This document shows, in pieces, positions 33,381-42,359 of a stretch of 64,000 nucleotides of DNA. The stretch is from Asaia bogorensis. Its GTDB lineage: Bacteria > Pseudomonadota > Alphaproteobacteria > Acetobacterales > Acetobacteraceae. The notes beneath the pieces are model-generated. The model saw only the letters and a program-made list of their open reading frames with translations, had not been told where the DNA came from and searched no databases. How positions within the stretch are numbered: position 1 is the stretch's first letter; each line of letters starts with the position of its first letter. Where the stretch lies: positions 16,967 through 80,966 of the forward strand of contig CAMDGX010000008.1 of the NCBI GenBank assembly GCA_945897825.1, given 5' to 3'. The position numbers were made by a program, and so were the translations under genes.

Positions 33381-33738
33381 TCACGCTACTCCGGTTGCCA
33401 GTGACCTTGGCGGTGGGGTGACCCTGTTGTCGTCGGTCGTCGCCTCATGCGATCGACGACATACGTTTACGCTTTAACGGTCACTAAAGAGTTACCGCCA
33501 GGGGATGCGGCTTGTGCAGCAAAGGTACACATAAAGTATAGAAAATGAGAAATGCGTCATCACATGAATGACGGCCCATCCCGCGGAAGGTGCTGGAGGG
33601 GATTTCAGTACATAGCGGGCGCGATGGGGCAGGAACTGACGTACCAAGCCGGCTGAACTCCGATTTGGGGCGTCAGGTCAGGAAAAATACAATTCGATTG
33701 GACGTGTATCGTAGTGTCACAAAAGAATTTATTTTGTG
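33381..33738. other. Intergenic region, relatively AT-rich
   Basis: About 360 bp with no convincing gene. It is the upstream region of the metalloprotease gene and the downstream region of the MaoC-like gene, both on the minus strand. The part 33460-33570 is clearly AT-richer than its surroundings and includes TTTACGCTTTAACGG and GAGTTACCGCC, possible promoter and GTTAC half-site. A 7-bp inverted repeat closes the region at 33718-33738. Confidence 0.6.
33718..33738. terminator. Hairpin directly after the MaoC-like gene stop
   Basis: CACAAAA-N7-TTTTGTG, a perfect 7-bp inverted repeat, abuts the TGA of the minus-strand MaoC-like gene. It is AT-rich, thus weak, and has no T-run on the minus strand. 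It may mark the transcript end or be a protein-binding site. Confidence 0.35.
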
Positions 33739-34176
33739 TCAGGTGGGGCGTCGCCGCAGGACGTAGGTGACGCCGAGGAGGGCGACCTCGGTGGCACCGG
33801 TGGTGACGGCCATGTCGATTGTGGCGCGGCCGCGGGTTGGGTCGGTGGGGGAGGGGCTGGTGGCGGTCCATCGGGCGCGGACATCGTAGTCGGTGTCGGG
33901 CCAGGTGGGGACGCGGAAGCGGGCCTGGTTCAGGCTGTAGCCGGCCACCACCGCGACGTTCGTGATGGCGCGGACCATCAGGCCGATGGCCATGCCCTGG
34001 GTGTGCAGGCCGGAGGCGCAGAGGCGGCCGAAATAGGAGCGTGCGGCGGCTTCGTCGTCGAGGTGGAAAGGCTGGGGGTCGTAGAGCTGGGCGAAGGCGA
34101 TGATCTCGGCGCGGGTGAGGCGGAAGGTGCCGCAGGGGAACCAGGCGCCGAGGGAGAGGTCTTCGAGGTGTTGCAT
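33739..34176 (-). CDS. MaoC-like hot-dog domain protein
   Basis: A 145-residue single hot-dog protein of the MaoC dehydratase group. Seen: RLTRAEIIAFAQLYDPQPFHLDDEAA, here the YDPQPFHLD hydratase-type motif with Asp and His, then FGRLCASGLHTQGMAIGLM, typical of R-specific enoyl-CoA hydratases. It would hydrate enoyl-CoA or act on a related thioester. The ATG overlaps the stop of the alpha/beta hydrolase by one base (TGATG), showing translational coupling. A joint role in breakdown of an acyl compound is inferred. Confidence 0.88.
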   Translation of the reverse strand: MQHLEDLSLGAWFPCGTFRLTRAEIIAFAQLYDPQPFHLDDEAAARSYFGRLCASGLHTQGMAIGLMVRAITNVAVVAGYSLNQARFRVPTWPDTDYDVRARWTATSPSPTDPTRGRATIDMAVTTGATEVALLGVTYVLRRRPT

Positions 34177-35030
34177 CAGCCGTTCAGGATGAAGTCGCGC
34201 AGCAGGGCCATGGCGGCCTCGGGGTCGTCGTTGTGGACGCCGTGGCCGGCATTCGGGAAGACCTCCAGGCGGGCGAGGTGCTGGGGGAGGCATTCGGCCA
34301 GCAGGCGGCTGCGGGAGAGGGGGGTGATGGGATCGTCCTCGCCGACGACGACGAGGCTGGGGCACTGGATGGTGGCGAGGGCGGCGCGGTAGTCGAGGCG
34401 GACGGCTTCGCCGTCGGGGCCGCCGTAGTGGAAGGCGACCTGGTCGTTGTTGATGCTGCGCAGGGCGGCGTTGGGGTCGCGGGTGCCGCGGCGGTTGTAG
34501 AGCGGGTAGCAGACTTCGATGTAGGCCTTCTGGGAGTCCGGGTTGGGGGTTTTCCAGCGGGCTTCGGCGACGGCGCGGGCGTGGGGGCCGCCGAGGCGTT
34601 CGAAGACGGCGTAGTTCTCCTCGCGGTCGACTTTTGGCGAGGTGGAATAGAAAATCAGCTTGCCGGCGTGGCCGGGGTGGCGGGTCGCGTAGGCCTGCAG
34701 GACCATGCCGCCGAAGGAGTATCCGAGTACGATGGGCTTCTCGATGCCCAGCGTGTCGCAGAAGGTTCTGACGTCGTCGCCCCACTGGGCGAGGGTCCAT
34801 TCGTCGGGCGTGCGGCGATCGCTGCGGCCGTTGCCGCGGTGGTCGAGGTAGATGACCTGGGCGATGTCGGCGAGGCCGTCGAAGGCGGGGCGGAACATGG
34901 AATGGTCGCCGCCGGGGCCGCCGTGCAGGAGGATCAGCGTGGGGCGCTCGCGCATCGTGGGGCCGTCGGGGACGAGCTTCTCGCCGCGGACGTCGAAGAA
35001 GAGGCGGGCGCCGTTGATGAGGATTTGCAT
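34176..35030 (-). CDS. Alpha/beta hydrolase (proline iminopeptidase-like)
   Basis: A 284-residue alpha/beta hydrolase: oxyanion motif LLHGGPGGDHSMF, DHRGNGRSDRR, nucleophile elbow GYSFGGM with the catalytic Ser near residue 104, catalytic Asp in VGEDDPITPL and His in NAGHGVHNDD. The HGGPGG and DHRGNGRSD motifs resemble proline iminopeptidases and related amidases or esterases. No signal peptide, so it is cytosolic. Starts 13 bp after repeat copy B, which separates it from malate synthase on the same strand. The substrate is not known. Confidence 0.9.
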   Translation of the reverse strand: MQILINGARLFFDVRGEKLVPDGPTMRERPTLILLHGGPGGDHSMFRPAFDGLADIAQVIYLDHRGNGRSDRRTPDEWTLAQWGDDVRTFCDTLGIEKPIVLGYSFGGMVLQAYATRHPGHAGKLIFYSTSPKVDREENYAVFERLGGPHARAVAEARWKTPNPDSQKAYIEVCYPLYNRRGTRDPNAALRSINNDQVAFHYGGPDGEAVRLDYRAALATIQCPSLVVVGEDDPITPLSRSRLLAECLPQHLARLEVFPNAGHGVHNDDPEAAMALLRDFILNG

Positions 35031-35042
35031 CTGAGGAGTTCC

Positions 35043-35187
35043 AAGGAAGGGTCTTCTTTTTCTGTAGAAAAAGAAGCAAAAAGACTTTTATCCATTTGCG
35101 CCGGGCTGGGTGGTTGACGCATCGCCCGGCCTCTTATGGATGAAGTTTTTTTGCTTCTTTTTGTTCACAAAAAGAAGACTCTTACCT
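35043..35187. repeat. Multi-hairpin intergenic repeat, copy B
   Basis: Same element as at 15042 and 55055, here between malate synthase and the alpha/beta hydrolase, both minus strand. Each arm has its own hairpin: TCTTCTTTTTCTGTAGAAAAAGAAG and CTTCTTTTTG with CAAAAAGAAG. An inner GC stem GCCGGGC with GCCCGGC caps it. In the minus orientation its first arm closely matches that of copy C (TCTTCTTTTTGTGAAC shared). The TAA of malate synthase lies inside its edge, so the element supplied that stop codon. Confidence 0.9.
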
Positions 35188-37347
35188 TGCCTTCGCTTCG
35201 CGCCGGCGCGCGTGAAGCACGAACTCGGTGTAGCCGTTCGGCTGCGCGCGGCCCTGGAAGACGAGGTCGCAGGCGGCGGCGAAGGCAGGGCCGTCGAAGG
35301 CGGGGGCCATCGGGGTGTAGAGGGGGTCCGAGGCGTTCTGGCGGTCGACCACGGCGGCCATGCGCTTCATGGTTTCCATCACCTGGGCCTCGGTGCAGAT
35401 GCCGTGGTGGAGCCAGTTGGCGACGTGCTGGCTGGAGATGCGGAGCGTGGCGCGGTCTTCCATCAGGCCGACGTCGTGGATGTCCGGCACCTTGGAGCAG
35501 CCGACGCCCTGGTCGATCCAGCGGACGACGTAGCCGAGGATGCCTTGGATGTTGTTGTCGAGCTCCTGCTGGATGGCGTCGGGCGCCCAGTTGGGGCGGT
35601 CGGCGAGGGGCAGGGTGAGGATATCGGACAGGGCGGCCGGGGTGCGGGTGGCGAGTTCGGTCTGGCGGGCGGCGACGTCGACCTGGTGGTAGTGGAGCGC
35701 GTGGAGGGTGGCGGCGGTCGGGGAGGGGACCCAGGCGGTGTTGGCGCCGGCCTTGGGGTGGCCGATCTTTTGCGTGAGCATGTCGGCCATCCGGTCGGGC
35801 ATGGCCCACATGCCTTTGCCGATCTGGGCCTTGCCGCGCAGGCCGGTGGCCAGGCCGGTGTCGACGTTGTTGTTCTCGTAGGCGGCGATCCAGGGCGTGG
35901 CGCGCATGTCGTTCTTGCGGATCATCGGGCCGGCTTCCATCGAGGTGTGGATCTCGTCGCCGGTGCGGTCGAGGAAGCCGGTGTTGATGAAGGCGACGCG
36001 TTCGCGGGCGGCGTGGATGCAGGCGGCGAGGTTGATGGTGGTGCGGCGTTCCTCGTCCATGATGCCCATTTTCAGGGTGTTGCGGGCGAGGCCGAGCATG
36101 TCCTCGACGGCGGAGAACAGGTCGGCGGCGAACTGGACCTCCTCCGGGCCGTGCATCTTGGGCTTGACGATGTAGACGGAGCCCCGACGAGAATTGCGGA
36201 TCGGGCCCTGGGACTTGAGGTCGTGGACGGCGATCATCGAGGTGACGGCCGCGTCGAGGATGGTTTCCGGGATCTCGTTGCCGGAGTCGTCGAGGACGGC
36301 GTCGGTGAACATGTGGTGGCCGACGTTGCGGACCAGCATGAGGGAGCGGCCGGGGATCTCGATGGCGGCGCCCCGTGTCGAGGTGTAGGGGCGGTCGGGG
36401 TTGAGGCGGCGCTGGATGGTGCGGCCGTCTTTCTCGAGGCTGGCGGCGAGGTCGGCTTTCATGAGGCCGAGCCAGTTGCGGTAAACGTCGGTTTTGTCGG
36501 CGGCGTCGACGGCGGCGACGGAGTCTTCACAGTCCATGATGGTGGTGATGGCGGATTCCATCAGCACGTCGGCGAGGCCGGCCTGGTCGTCGCGGCCGAT
36601 CGCGTGCGTGCGGTCGAGGACGAGTTCGATGTGCAGGCCGTTGTGCTGGAGCAGGATGGCTTTCGGCAGGACGGCGTCGCCGTGGAAGCCGACGAACTGG
36701 GCGGGGTCGGCGAGGCCGGTCTGGCCGAGGCCGGGGGCGAGGGTCATCTTCAGGACGCCGCCGGAGACCGTGTAGGCGTGGACGTCGGCGTGGCTGTAGC
36801 CGGCGACGGGGACGGCTTCGTCGAGGAACTTGCGGGCGGCGGCGATGACCTTGGCGCCGCGGGCGGGGTTGTAGCCGCGGCCCTTGGTGGCGCCGTCGGT
36901 CTCGGGGATGGCGTCGGTGCCGTAGAGGGCGTCGTAGAGGCTGCCCCAGCGGGCGTTGCCGGCGTTCAGCGCGTAGCGGGCGTTGCTGACGGGCACGACC
37001 AATTGCGGGCCGGCGATGGTGGCAATCTCGGGGTCGACGTTCGCGGTCGAGACGGCGAAGGGGGGCGGGGGCGGCAGGAGGTAGCCGATCGCCTTGAGGA
37101 AGGCTTCGTAGTCCGCCTGGTCGTGCGGCTTGCCCTTGCGGGCGAGGTGCCAGGCGTCGATCTGGGCCTGGAGGCGGTCGCGGGCGTCGAGCAGCATGCG
37201 GTTGCGGGGGGCGAATTTCGCGACCAGGGCGGCGAGGCCGGACCAGAAGGCGGCGGCTTCGATGCCGGTGCCCGGGAGGGCTTCGGACTCGATGAACGTC
37301 TTCAGGACTGGCGCGACCTTGAGCGCGCCGACCGTGACATGGGTCAT
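35182..37347 (-). CDS. glcB: Malate synthase G
   Basis: A 721-residue monomeric malate synthase that condenses glyoxylate with acetyl-CoA to malate in the glyoxylate shunt. Length equals the usual 720-725. Seen: [27 protein letters not shown] with the catalytic Arg, [15 protein letters not shown], and [15 protein letters not shown] with the catalytic-base Asp near 630. The stop is within repeat copy B, and the last residues KAR come from sequence at its border. Start at 37347 with GGGGGAATGGGGC upstream. No isocitrate lyase gene is nearby. Confidence 0.97.
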   Translation of the reverse strand: MTHVTVGALKVAPVLKTFIESEALPGTGIEAAAFWSGLAALVAKFAPRNRMLLDARDRLQAQIDAWHLARKGKPHDQADYEAFLKAIGYLLPPPPPFAVSTANVDPEIATIAGPQLVVPVSNARYALNAGNARWGSLYDALYGTDAIPETDGATKGRGYNPARGAKVIAAARKFLDEAVPVAGYSHADVHAYTVSGGVLKMTLAPGLGQTGLADPAQFVGFHGDAVLPKAILLQHNGLHIELVLDRTHAIGRDDQAGLADVLMESAITTIMDCEDSVAAVDAADKTDVYRNWLGLMKADLAASLEKDGRTIQRRLNPDRPYTSTRGAAIEIPGRSLMLVRNVGHHMFTDAVLDDSGNEIPETILDAAVTSMIAVHDLKSQGPIRNSRRGSVYIVKPKMHGPEEVQFAADLFSAVEDMLGLARNTLKMGIMDEERRTTINLAACIHAARERVAFINTGFLDRTGDEIHTSMEAGPMIRKNDMRATPWIAAYENNNVDTGLATGLRGKAQIGKGMWAMPDRMADMLTQKIGHPKAGANTAWVPSPTAATLHALHYHQVDVAARQTELATRTPAALSDILTLPLADRPNWAPDAIQQELDNNIQGILGYVVRWIDQGVGCSKVPDIHDVGLMEDRATLRISSQHVANWLHHGICTEAQVMETMKRMAAVVDRQNASDPLYTPMAPAFDGPAFAAACDLVFQGRAQPNGYTEFVLHARRREAKAR

Positions 37348-37473
37348 GCCCCATTCCCCCTTCTTTTGATCCGCTTGTTGTGGCGAAGGGGGGGGCGTTT
37401 GTCGAGTGGGCGGGGCGTGGTCGGGGCGGCGTGCGACAGGCGTGAGTCGACGCCCCCCGTCGCGGGGGTGTTT

Positions 37474-37854
37474 TCAGCGCGGGATTGGGATGCGGATGGG
37501 TGGCGCGCGGGCAGGGCGGGTGCGGCGGCGCGGGCGGGTGGGGCGTGCGGCCGGGCGCATGCCGCGGTTGCGGGATGTGAAGATCCAGTCCGGTACGTGG
37601 CCGGCCTCGAATGCGGCGGCGTGGGGGGCGCGGCCCATGGTGGGCATGATGAGGGCGTGCGGGGGGTATTCGGCGTCGGTGCGGTGTTCGGGGGGGAGGT
37701 CCCAGGCTGCGTCGGTGCGGGCAAGGAGGCGCAGGAGCAGGGTGAGGATCAGGGCCGCGATCCCGGCGCCGTGACGCGCGTCGACAACGTCGCCCTGGAG
37801 GGCGAGGTGTTTGATGGCGCGGGCGGTGGCGTGGGGTGCGGGTGAATGGAGCAT
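37474..37854 (-). CDS. Hypothetical protein, Arg/Pro-rich C-terminus
   Basis: A 126-residue protein of unknown role. It has one hydrophobic segment, IAALILTLLLRLLA, a middle DAEYPPHALIMPTMGRAPHAAAFEAGHVPDW, quoted in two parts HALIMPTMGRAPHAA and FEAGHVPDWIFTSR, and a basic tail rich in Arg and Pro. GC3 is high as in real genes here, which supports coding. ATATAT about 10 bases upstream of the ATG may be a -10 box, giving a very short leader. It resembles the gene at 24476 in composition and layout but I see no clear alignment. Confidence 0.6.
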   Translation of the reverse strand: MLHSPAPHATARAIKHLALQGDVVDARHGAGIAALILTLLLRLLARTDAAWDLPPEHRTDAEYPPHALIMPTMGRAPHAAAFEAGHVPDWIFTSRNRGMRPAARPTRPRRRTRPARAPPIRIPIPR

Positions 37855-37948
37855 GTGGGGAATATATGCCCACGTCGATGGCCGCGTGAAGGATTTTTTT
37901 CAGAAGTTTATGTGGCAGATGGGTATGCCGGGCGGCCTCTTCCCTTAG

Positions 37949-38033
37949 CCTCCCAAACTCCCCGCCTCCCTGTTCAGCTTGCGGGCGGTGGGGCCATCCT
38001 GAAGTGGAACAGGGAGGCGGGGAGGTTGGGAGG
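37949..38033. repeat. 27-bp inverted repeat around a 31-bp loop
   Basis: The left arm 37949-37975 (starts CCTCCCAAACTCCCC) and right arm 38007-38033 (starts GAACAGGGAGGCGGGG) are complementary over 27 bases with one mismatch. It lies in a non-coding stretch (37855-38145) between the hypothetical gene and the AT-rich gene, and just precedes a sharp drop in GC. It could be a strong terminator stem, a palindromic repeat unit or the edge of an inserted segment. Confidence 0.8.
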
Positions 38034-38145
38034 ATGCGGGGAGGCGCGGGGGGTGCCGGGTGGGGCCTTCCTCCGGCTGCACCCGCGAAGGGCCGGGGGA
38101 GAGGCGCAAGTCTTGTGACCTACGACCTGCCATGTTCGATCGTGT

Positions 38146-38754
38146 TCATTCTGGGAGCGGACGTCGCGAAATTCGCCGCAACAATTTTTTCGCTCGAGGT
38201 GACGTCAAGGCAATCTCCGACAGCATTTGCCTATGTCTTTCGTCGACTTTCCAGCCAAACTCCAGCGCGTCCTCGCAATGCGCCAGTAGAGCATCGACAG
38301 AACCGTTATCGATCGCCAAATTAATCCATCGTTTATATTCATAAAGGCACCGGATCTCATCGTTTGCTCCAGAAAGCGCGTTACCGGCTAGAATGGTTTG
38401 GGCAGTTGTATTTCCCAGTTCGGCCGACCTACGAAGATAGAAATTAGCTTTTTTGTATGCCTCATCAAAATCATTTGATCCATACCAAGATCGATGTGCC
38501 AAAGAAAGCGCTAGAATTGCGTCAGAGTCTCCGTTGGCAGCAAGATCTTCTACTTTAGACATTAACTCATTTACTTCTTCTGTTAAATTTTGACTCCATG
38601 CTACATCTGCCGCCATAAAATACCCTGCAGAAAATCCGATATCCCCAGCCGCTCGAAACGCTTGAATGGCCTCCTCATGTAAGTTCCGTCTAAATTTATC
38701 CTCTCCTTTACGAACAAATGATAACGCCCGCTCCCAGCATCTTGAATTTTTCAA
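38146..38754 (-). CDS. Hypothetical AT-rich protein, Sel1/TPR-like helices
   Basis: A 202-residue protein that stands out by low GC and AT-rich codons unlike all neighbours, a sign of recent transfer. It is made of helix pairs: EEAIQAFRAAGDIGFSAGYF, YKKANFYLRRSAELGNTTAQ, NLAIDNGSVDALLAHCEDAL-like units that resemble Sel1/TPR repeats. Such proteins often act as scaffolds. No ATG fits: the start is a TTG at 38754 and the frame stays open for 20 more codons to a stop without a start, so its 5' end may be missing. Function not assignable. Confidence 0.6.
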   Translation of the reverse strand: MKNSRCWERALSFVRKGEDKFRRNLHEEAIQAFRAAGDIGFSAGYFMAADVAWSQNLTEEVNELMSKVEDLAANGDSDAILALSLAHRSWYGSNDFDEAYKKANFYLRRSAELGNTTAQTILAGNALSGANDEIRCLYEYKRWINLAIDNGSVDALLAHCEDALEFGWKVDERHRQMLSEIALTSPRAKKLLRRISRRPLPE

Positions 38755-38953
38755 TATTATTTTCCACCCATTGAATGTATCGGCAAAATAGGTGGAAAAT
38801 TTCTTCCGATGATGTTAAATATTATCGATAAGATGTAGTTTATTATTGCCTGGTTTGCGCTCCTTCCGATCATCCCAGTGAACTTCCTTGCCTGCATGGA
38901 ATGGGGGTCTGGGGCCTCAGGCCCCAGCGGGTCTGGGCAGCGCCCAGGCTTGC

Positions 38954-39658
38954 TTACCCCTTGGCCTTCTTCCAGGCCTCGTACTCGGCCAGCGTTGCCG
39001 CGTTGGGCGGGTAGGTGCCGGGGAGGGGGGCGCCGGCGTCGATTTTGGTGAGGAGGAAGGTTTCGAGGTCTTCCTGGGCGGCGGCGTCCTTGGCGACCTC
39101 GTCGGCGAGGTGGGCGGGGAGGACGACGACGCCGTCGGAGTCGCCGACGAGGATGTCGCCGGGGTAGACGGCGACGCCGCCGCAGGCGATCGGGGCGTCG
39201 ATCTCGACGGCGTGGTGCTTGACGATGTTGAGCGGGGCGGAGGGGCCGGCGCAGAAGACGGGGAGCGGCATCTTGCTGATCGGGCCGGCGTCGCGGATGC
39301 CGCCGTCGGTCACCACACCGGCGGCGTTGCGGCGCATCAGGCGGGTCATGAGGATGTCGCCGCCGCTGGCGGCGGTGGCGTCGCCGCGGCAGTCCATGAC
39401 GAGGACGTGGCCGGGCTTGCAGGTTTCGACGGCCTTGCGCTGCGGGTGTTCGGGGTTGGCCAGGCTGGCGGAGACGTCGATGTCCTCGCGGGAAGGGATG
39501 TTGCGGACGGTGGTGGCGGGGCCGACCATGTTGTGCTCGTAGGTGCCGAGCGCGCGCACGCCCTGCATGAAGACGTTGCGGAAGCCGCGCTTGAACATCT
39601 GGGTGGTGAGGGTGGCGGTGCTGACGCGGCGCAGGGTGGCGAGGGTGTCGGGGTTCAT
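38954..39658 (-). CDS. RraA-like aldolase/decarboxylase family protein
   Basis: A 234-residue protein of the RraA/HMG-aldolase fold. Seen: [35 protein letters not shown] with the Arg and Asp used by class II pyruvate aldolases and oxaloacetate decarboxylases, and [16 protein letters not shown]. The length and GGxx-R-D motif suit 4-hydroxy-4-methyl-2-oxoglutarate aldolase or a decarboxylase better than the RNase E inhibitor RraA itself. Start at 39658 with AGGAGG upstream. It is divergent from the ACR3-type transporter gene 75 bp away. Confidence 0.88.
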   Translation of the reverse strand: MNPDTLATLRRVSTATLTTQMFKRGFRNVFMQGVRALGTYEHNMVGPATTVRNIPSREDIDVSASLANPEHPQRKAVETCKPGHVLVMDCRGDATAASGGDILMTRLMRRNAAGVVTDGGIRDAGPISKMPLPVFCAGPSAPLNIVKHHAVEIDAPIACGGVAVYPGDILVGDSDGVVVLPAHLADEVAKDAAAQEDLETFLLTKIDAGAPLPGTYPPNAATLAEYEAWKKAKG

Positions 39659-39733
39659 GGCAGGGTCCTCCTCTTTGCACGCAGCATGAAGCCGCGGTGG
39701 GCGGTTGCCCAGCCTTGCGACCCAGGAGATGCC

Positions 39734-40795
39734 ATGTCCGCTTTTGAACGCTACCTCTCGCTGTGGGTGGCGCTGTGCATCGTCGCGGGGATCGCGCTGG
39801 GGTGGGTGGCGCCGGGGGTGTTCCAGGTTCTGGCGGGGCTGGAATACGGCTCGGTCAACTTCGTGGTGGCCGCGCTGATCTGGTTCATGGTGTACCCGAT
39901 GATGGTGGCGGTGGATTTCACCAGCCTGCGGCGGGTGGGGGAGCGGCCGAAGGGGCTGGTGATTACGCTGGTGGTGAACTGGCTGGTGAAGCCGTTCACG
40001 ATGGCGGCGCTGGGGGTGCTGTTCTTCGAATACCTGTTCGCGGGGCTGATCGATCCGGCCAATGCGGGGCAGTACATCGCCGGGCTGATCCTGCTGGGGG
40101 CCGCGCCGTGCACGGCGATGGTGTTCGTGTGGTCGCAGCTGGTGCGGGGGGATGCGAGCTACACGCTGGTGCAGGTTTCGGTGAACGACGTGGTGATGGT
40201 GTTCGCCTTCGCGCCGATCGTCGCGCTGCTGCTGGGGGTGACGGATCTTTCGGTGCCGTGGGAGACGCTGCTGCTGTCGGTGGTGCTGTATGTGGTGATC
40301 CCGCTGGCGGCGGGGGCGGCGACGCGGATGCGGCTGGTGGCGGGGCTGGCGCCGGATGCTGCCAGGGGGGCGGCGGGGGAGGCGGCGGTGGCGGCGTTCA
40401 CCGGGCGGATCAAGGCGCTGTCGATCCTGGGGCTGCTGGCGACCGTGGTGCTGCTGTTCGGGTTCCAGGGGCGGGTGATTCTGGCGCAACCGATGCTGAT
40501 CGGGCTGATCGCGGTGCCGCTGCTGATCCAGTCGTACGGGATTTTCGCGCTGGGGTATTGGGCGGCCTGGGCGTGGCGGGTGCCGTTCAGCGTGGCCGCG
40601 CCGTGCGCGCTGATCGGGACGAGCAATTTCTTCGAGCTGGCGGTGGCGGTGGCGATCGGGCTGTTCGGGCTGAATTCCGGGGCGGCGCTGGTGACGGTGG
40701 TGGGGGTTCTGGTGGAGGTGCCGGTGATGCTGTCGCTGGTGGCGTTCTCGAACCGCACGCGGGGGTGGTTCGCGGGGCGCGACGGCACGGGGTGA
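39734..40795 (+). CDS. ACR3/BASS-superfamily transporter (arsenite-efflux-like)
   Basis: A 353-residue, ten-helix membrane protein. [20 protein letters not shown] contains the Cys essential in ACR3 arsenite pumps, and [18 protein letters not shown] and [16 protein letters not shown] are further ACR3 signatures. ACR3 expels arsenite using the proton gradient. No arsR, arsC or arsH is nearby, which is odd for an arsenic operon; the divergent neighbour is an RraA-like aldolase. Start at 39734 with AGGAG upstream. Arsenite is the likely substrate by motif. Confidence 0.87.
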   Translation: MSAFERYLSLWVALCIVAGIALGWVAPGVFQVLAGLEYGSVNFVVAALIWFMVYPMMVAVDFTSLRRVGERPKGLVITLVVNWLVKPFTMAALGVLFFEYLFAGLIDPANAGQYIAGLILLGAAPCTAMVFVWSQLVRGDASYTLVQVSVNDVVMVFAFAPIVALLLGVTDLSVPWETLLLSVVLYVVIPLAAGAATRMRLVAGLAPDAARGAAGEAAVAAFTGRIKALSILGLLATVVLLFGFQGRVILAQPMLIGLIAVPLLIQSYGIFALGYWAAWAWRVPFSVAAPCALIGTSNFFELAVAVAIGLFGLNSGAALVTVVGVLVEVPVMLSLVAFSNRTRGWFAGRDGTG

Positions 40796-40845
40796 CGGCG
40801 GGCGGCCGGGAGGTTAGGGTTCGGGAAACCTAACAGGAGGGCTCC

Positions 40846-41220
40846 ATGTCGGACGACATCAAGCAGATCGAGGCGGTGCTGCAGACCTATTTCGATGGGC
40901 TGTACGAGGGCGATGCGGGCAAGCTGGCGGCGGCGTTCCATGACAGCGCCGATCTGCGGAGCGTGGCGGCGGACGGGTCGTTGGCGGTGCTGCCGCGGGC
41001 GCAGTGGCTGGAGGGGGTGAAGAGCCGGCCTTCGGCGAAGGCGCAGGGGCTGGAGCGCAAGGACTGGGTGGTGTCGATCGACCGGTCGGGGCCGAACACG
41101 GCATTCGCCAAGGTGCAGTGCCAGATTCCGCCGCGCTATTTCACCGACTACCTGTCGCTGGCGAAGGTCGGCGGCGCATGGAAGGTGGTTGCCAAGACCT
41201 TCCACACCGACACGCGCTGA
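40846..41220 (+). CDS. NTF2-like (nuclear transport factor 2 fold) protein
   Basis: A 124-residue protein of the SnoaL/lumazine-binding NTF2-like type: IKQIEAVLQTYFDGLYEGDAGKL at the start, AFHDSADL, and a strand pattern ending YLSLAKVGGAWKVVAKTF. Such folds serve as small hydrolases, isomerases or binding proteins; no catalytic set is clear. It has AGGAGGG as SD, preceded by a small hairpin, GTTAGG with CCTAAC, at 40817-40837. It follows the ACR3 gene on the same strand by 50 bp, but functional linkage is uncertain. Confidence 0.85.
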   Translation: MSDDIKQIEAVLQTYFDGLYEGDAGKLAAAFHDSADLRSVAADGSLAVLPRAQWLEGVKSRPSAKAQGLERKDWVVSIDRSGPNTAFAKVQCQIPPRYFTDYLSLAKVGGAWKVVAKTFHTDTR

Positions 41221-41505
41221 GCGGGCGGCGCCCCCTTCCGCTGGGGGAGGGGGCGGGCGCGGGGCGGGCGGGGCGTTCGTTGCGCGGCATGGGGGTTGCA
41301 GCGCGGAAGCAATGATCCCTTCGCGCGACATACAATGGCATGATTTCACAACGGTGTGAGCGGGAAGGCGGGTGGGGGTTTTCCCGACTTGCAATGACAG
41401 CGCCGATCCGCAAGTGAGGATGGCAGCGGGCGAAAAACCGGCCGCAGCAGGGGGAAACACCTTGGTCGATCAAGCAAAATGCGGCCTGGCCGTCGGGAGA
41501 GTGGG

Positions 41506-41751
41506 GTGATTCCGGGCTCGATCTTCGAGCAGATCTCGAGCACCCCCACGAGCCAGCAGATGCGGGATGCGGCCAACGAGCTGGGCCTGCGGATCGCACA
41601 TGGCGAGTTCGACGACCTTGACGACATGCAGCGGGGCGACCTGCAGGTGCTGGCGCAGATGCTGGAGCATTGGGCGCGGCGGGTGATGGACCTGGAGGCG
41701 GCGATGCTGCCGCTGGCTGCGGCGGACCAACAGCAGCGGGCGAAATCGTGA
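41506..41751 (+). CDS. Small hypothetical protein upstream of STAS gene
   Basis: An 81-residue acidic protein not recognised. It opens VIPGSIFEQISSTPTSQQMR and is then helical and acidic (ANELGLRIAHGEFDDLDD, LAQMLEHWARRVMDLEAAM). A GTG at 41506 with GGGAG six bases upstream is chosen; an ATG at 41479 would add nine residues. No membrane part. It lies just before the STAS-Hpt-activator locus and may be an adaptor in it, or an independent gene. Evidence for coding is GC3 and SD only. Confidence 0.55.
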   Translation: MIPGSIFEQISSTPTSQQMRDAANELGLRIAHGEFDDLDDMQRGDLQVLAQMLEHWARRVMDLEAAMLPLAAADQQQRAKS

Positions 41752-41897
41752 GCGCAGGGACGCGGCATCCATTGCAATCTGCGACGCGCTGGTCCCATTT
41801 TAACGAATTTTTGCGAATTGCAATGCGATATGCGTCGATGGCCGGGGGCGATTTGACGCATTTGGCGCAATGTGGCCGGGATTGGCGGCCGGACCGC

Positions 41898-41913
41898 TGG
41901 CACGGGGCGTGCA
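41898..41913 (+). promoter_or_regulatory. Sigma-54 promoter candidate upstream of STAS gene
   Basis: TGGCAC-N5-GTGCA, with the invariant GG and GC at the right spacing and one departure (G for T) from the TGGCAC-N5-TTGCA consensus. It lies 70 bp before the STAS start. Since a sigma-54 activator is encoded in the same cluster, self-control of the locus is likely. The match is not proof of use. Confidence 0.6.
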
Positions 41914-41982
41914 TCAGCTTTCGCCATTGACGGTGCGTGCGTCGGCAGAGGCCGGCGAGGGCGGCCCGGGCCGGAGCAGGCG

Positions 41983-42339
41983 ATGTTCGAGCGGATCCAC
42001 AGCGAAGAAGGCCTGGTGCGGTTGCACCTGCGCGGCGGCCTGGACGGCGATGCCAGCCGCGCCATGCGCGACGGATTGGCCGCCCTTGCCGCGGTCGAGG
42101 CGCGCGAGGTGGTGATCGATTTTTCCAACGTGACGTTCATCGATGGCTCCGGGCTTGGAGCGATTTCTTTTCTTTTCAAGCGCCTGACGGCGCGTGGACG
42201 GCGGTTGACGGTGTCTGGCGTATCGGGCCAGCCGCTCGCCATGCTGCGCCACCTGGGGCTTGCCGGGTTGTTGGGCATGGATGGCGGGGGGCGGCGTTCC
42301 TCCTTCCTGTCGTGGCCGGGCCTCGCCTGGGCGCGCTGA
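41983..42339 (+). CDS. STAS-domain anti-sigma factor antagonist
   Basis: A 118-residue single STAS domain of the SpoIIAA/RsbV type. EVVIDFSNVTFIDGSGLGAI contains the phosphorylatable Ser at about residue 56 (DGSGLG) that is controlled by an anti-sigma kinase in such partner-switching systems. No kinase or phosphatase of that kind is next to it; the neighbours are an Hpt protein and a sigma-54 activator. The start at 41983 has GGAGCAGG upstream. It is followed by a strong terminator array, so downstream genes may be partly uncoupled from it. Confidence 0.9.
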   Translation: MFERIHSEEGLVRLHLRGGLDGDASRAMRDGLAALAAVEAREVVIDFSNVTFIDGSGLGAISFLFKRLTARGRRLTVSGVSGQPLAMLRHLGLAGLLGMDGGGRRSSFLSWPGLAWAR

Positions 42340-42359
42340 CGGGAATTCGACTTTTGAGT

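Noticed and set aside
33605..33871. 88-codon frame on the minus strand
   Set aside because: Its first half is a shadow of the MaoC-like gene and its second half lies in the AT-rich intergenic part; no SD.
35110..37845. 911-codon frame on the plus strand
   Set aside because: Antisense to malate synthase, which has all catalytic motifs; the plus-strand product is low-complexity Gly/Val/Asp sequence.
37945..38133. 62-codon frame on the minus strand with Pro/Arg-rich product
   Set aside because: It consists mostly of the arms of the 27-bp inverted repeat and has no SD.
41346..42278. 310-codon frame on the minus strand
   Set aside because: Antisense to the small ORF and the STAS gene; its product has no domains and repeated Arg/Pro/Ser runs.
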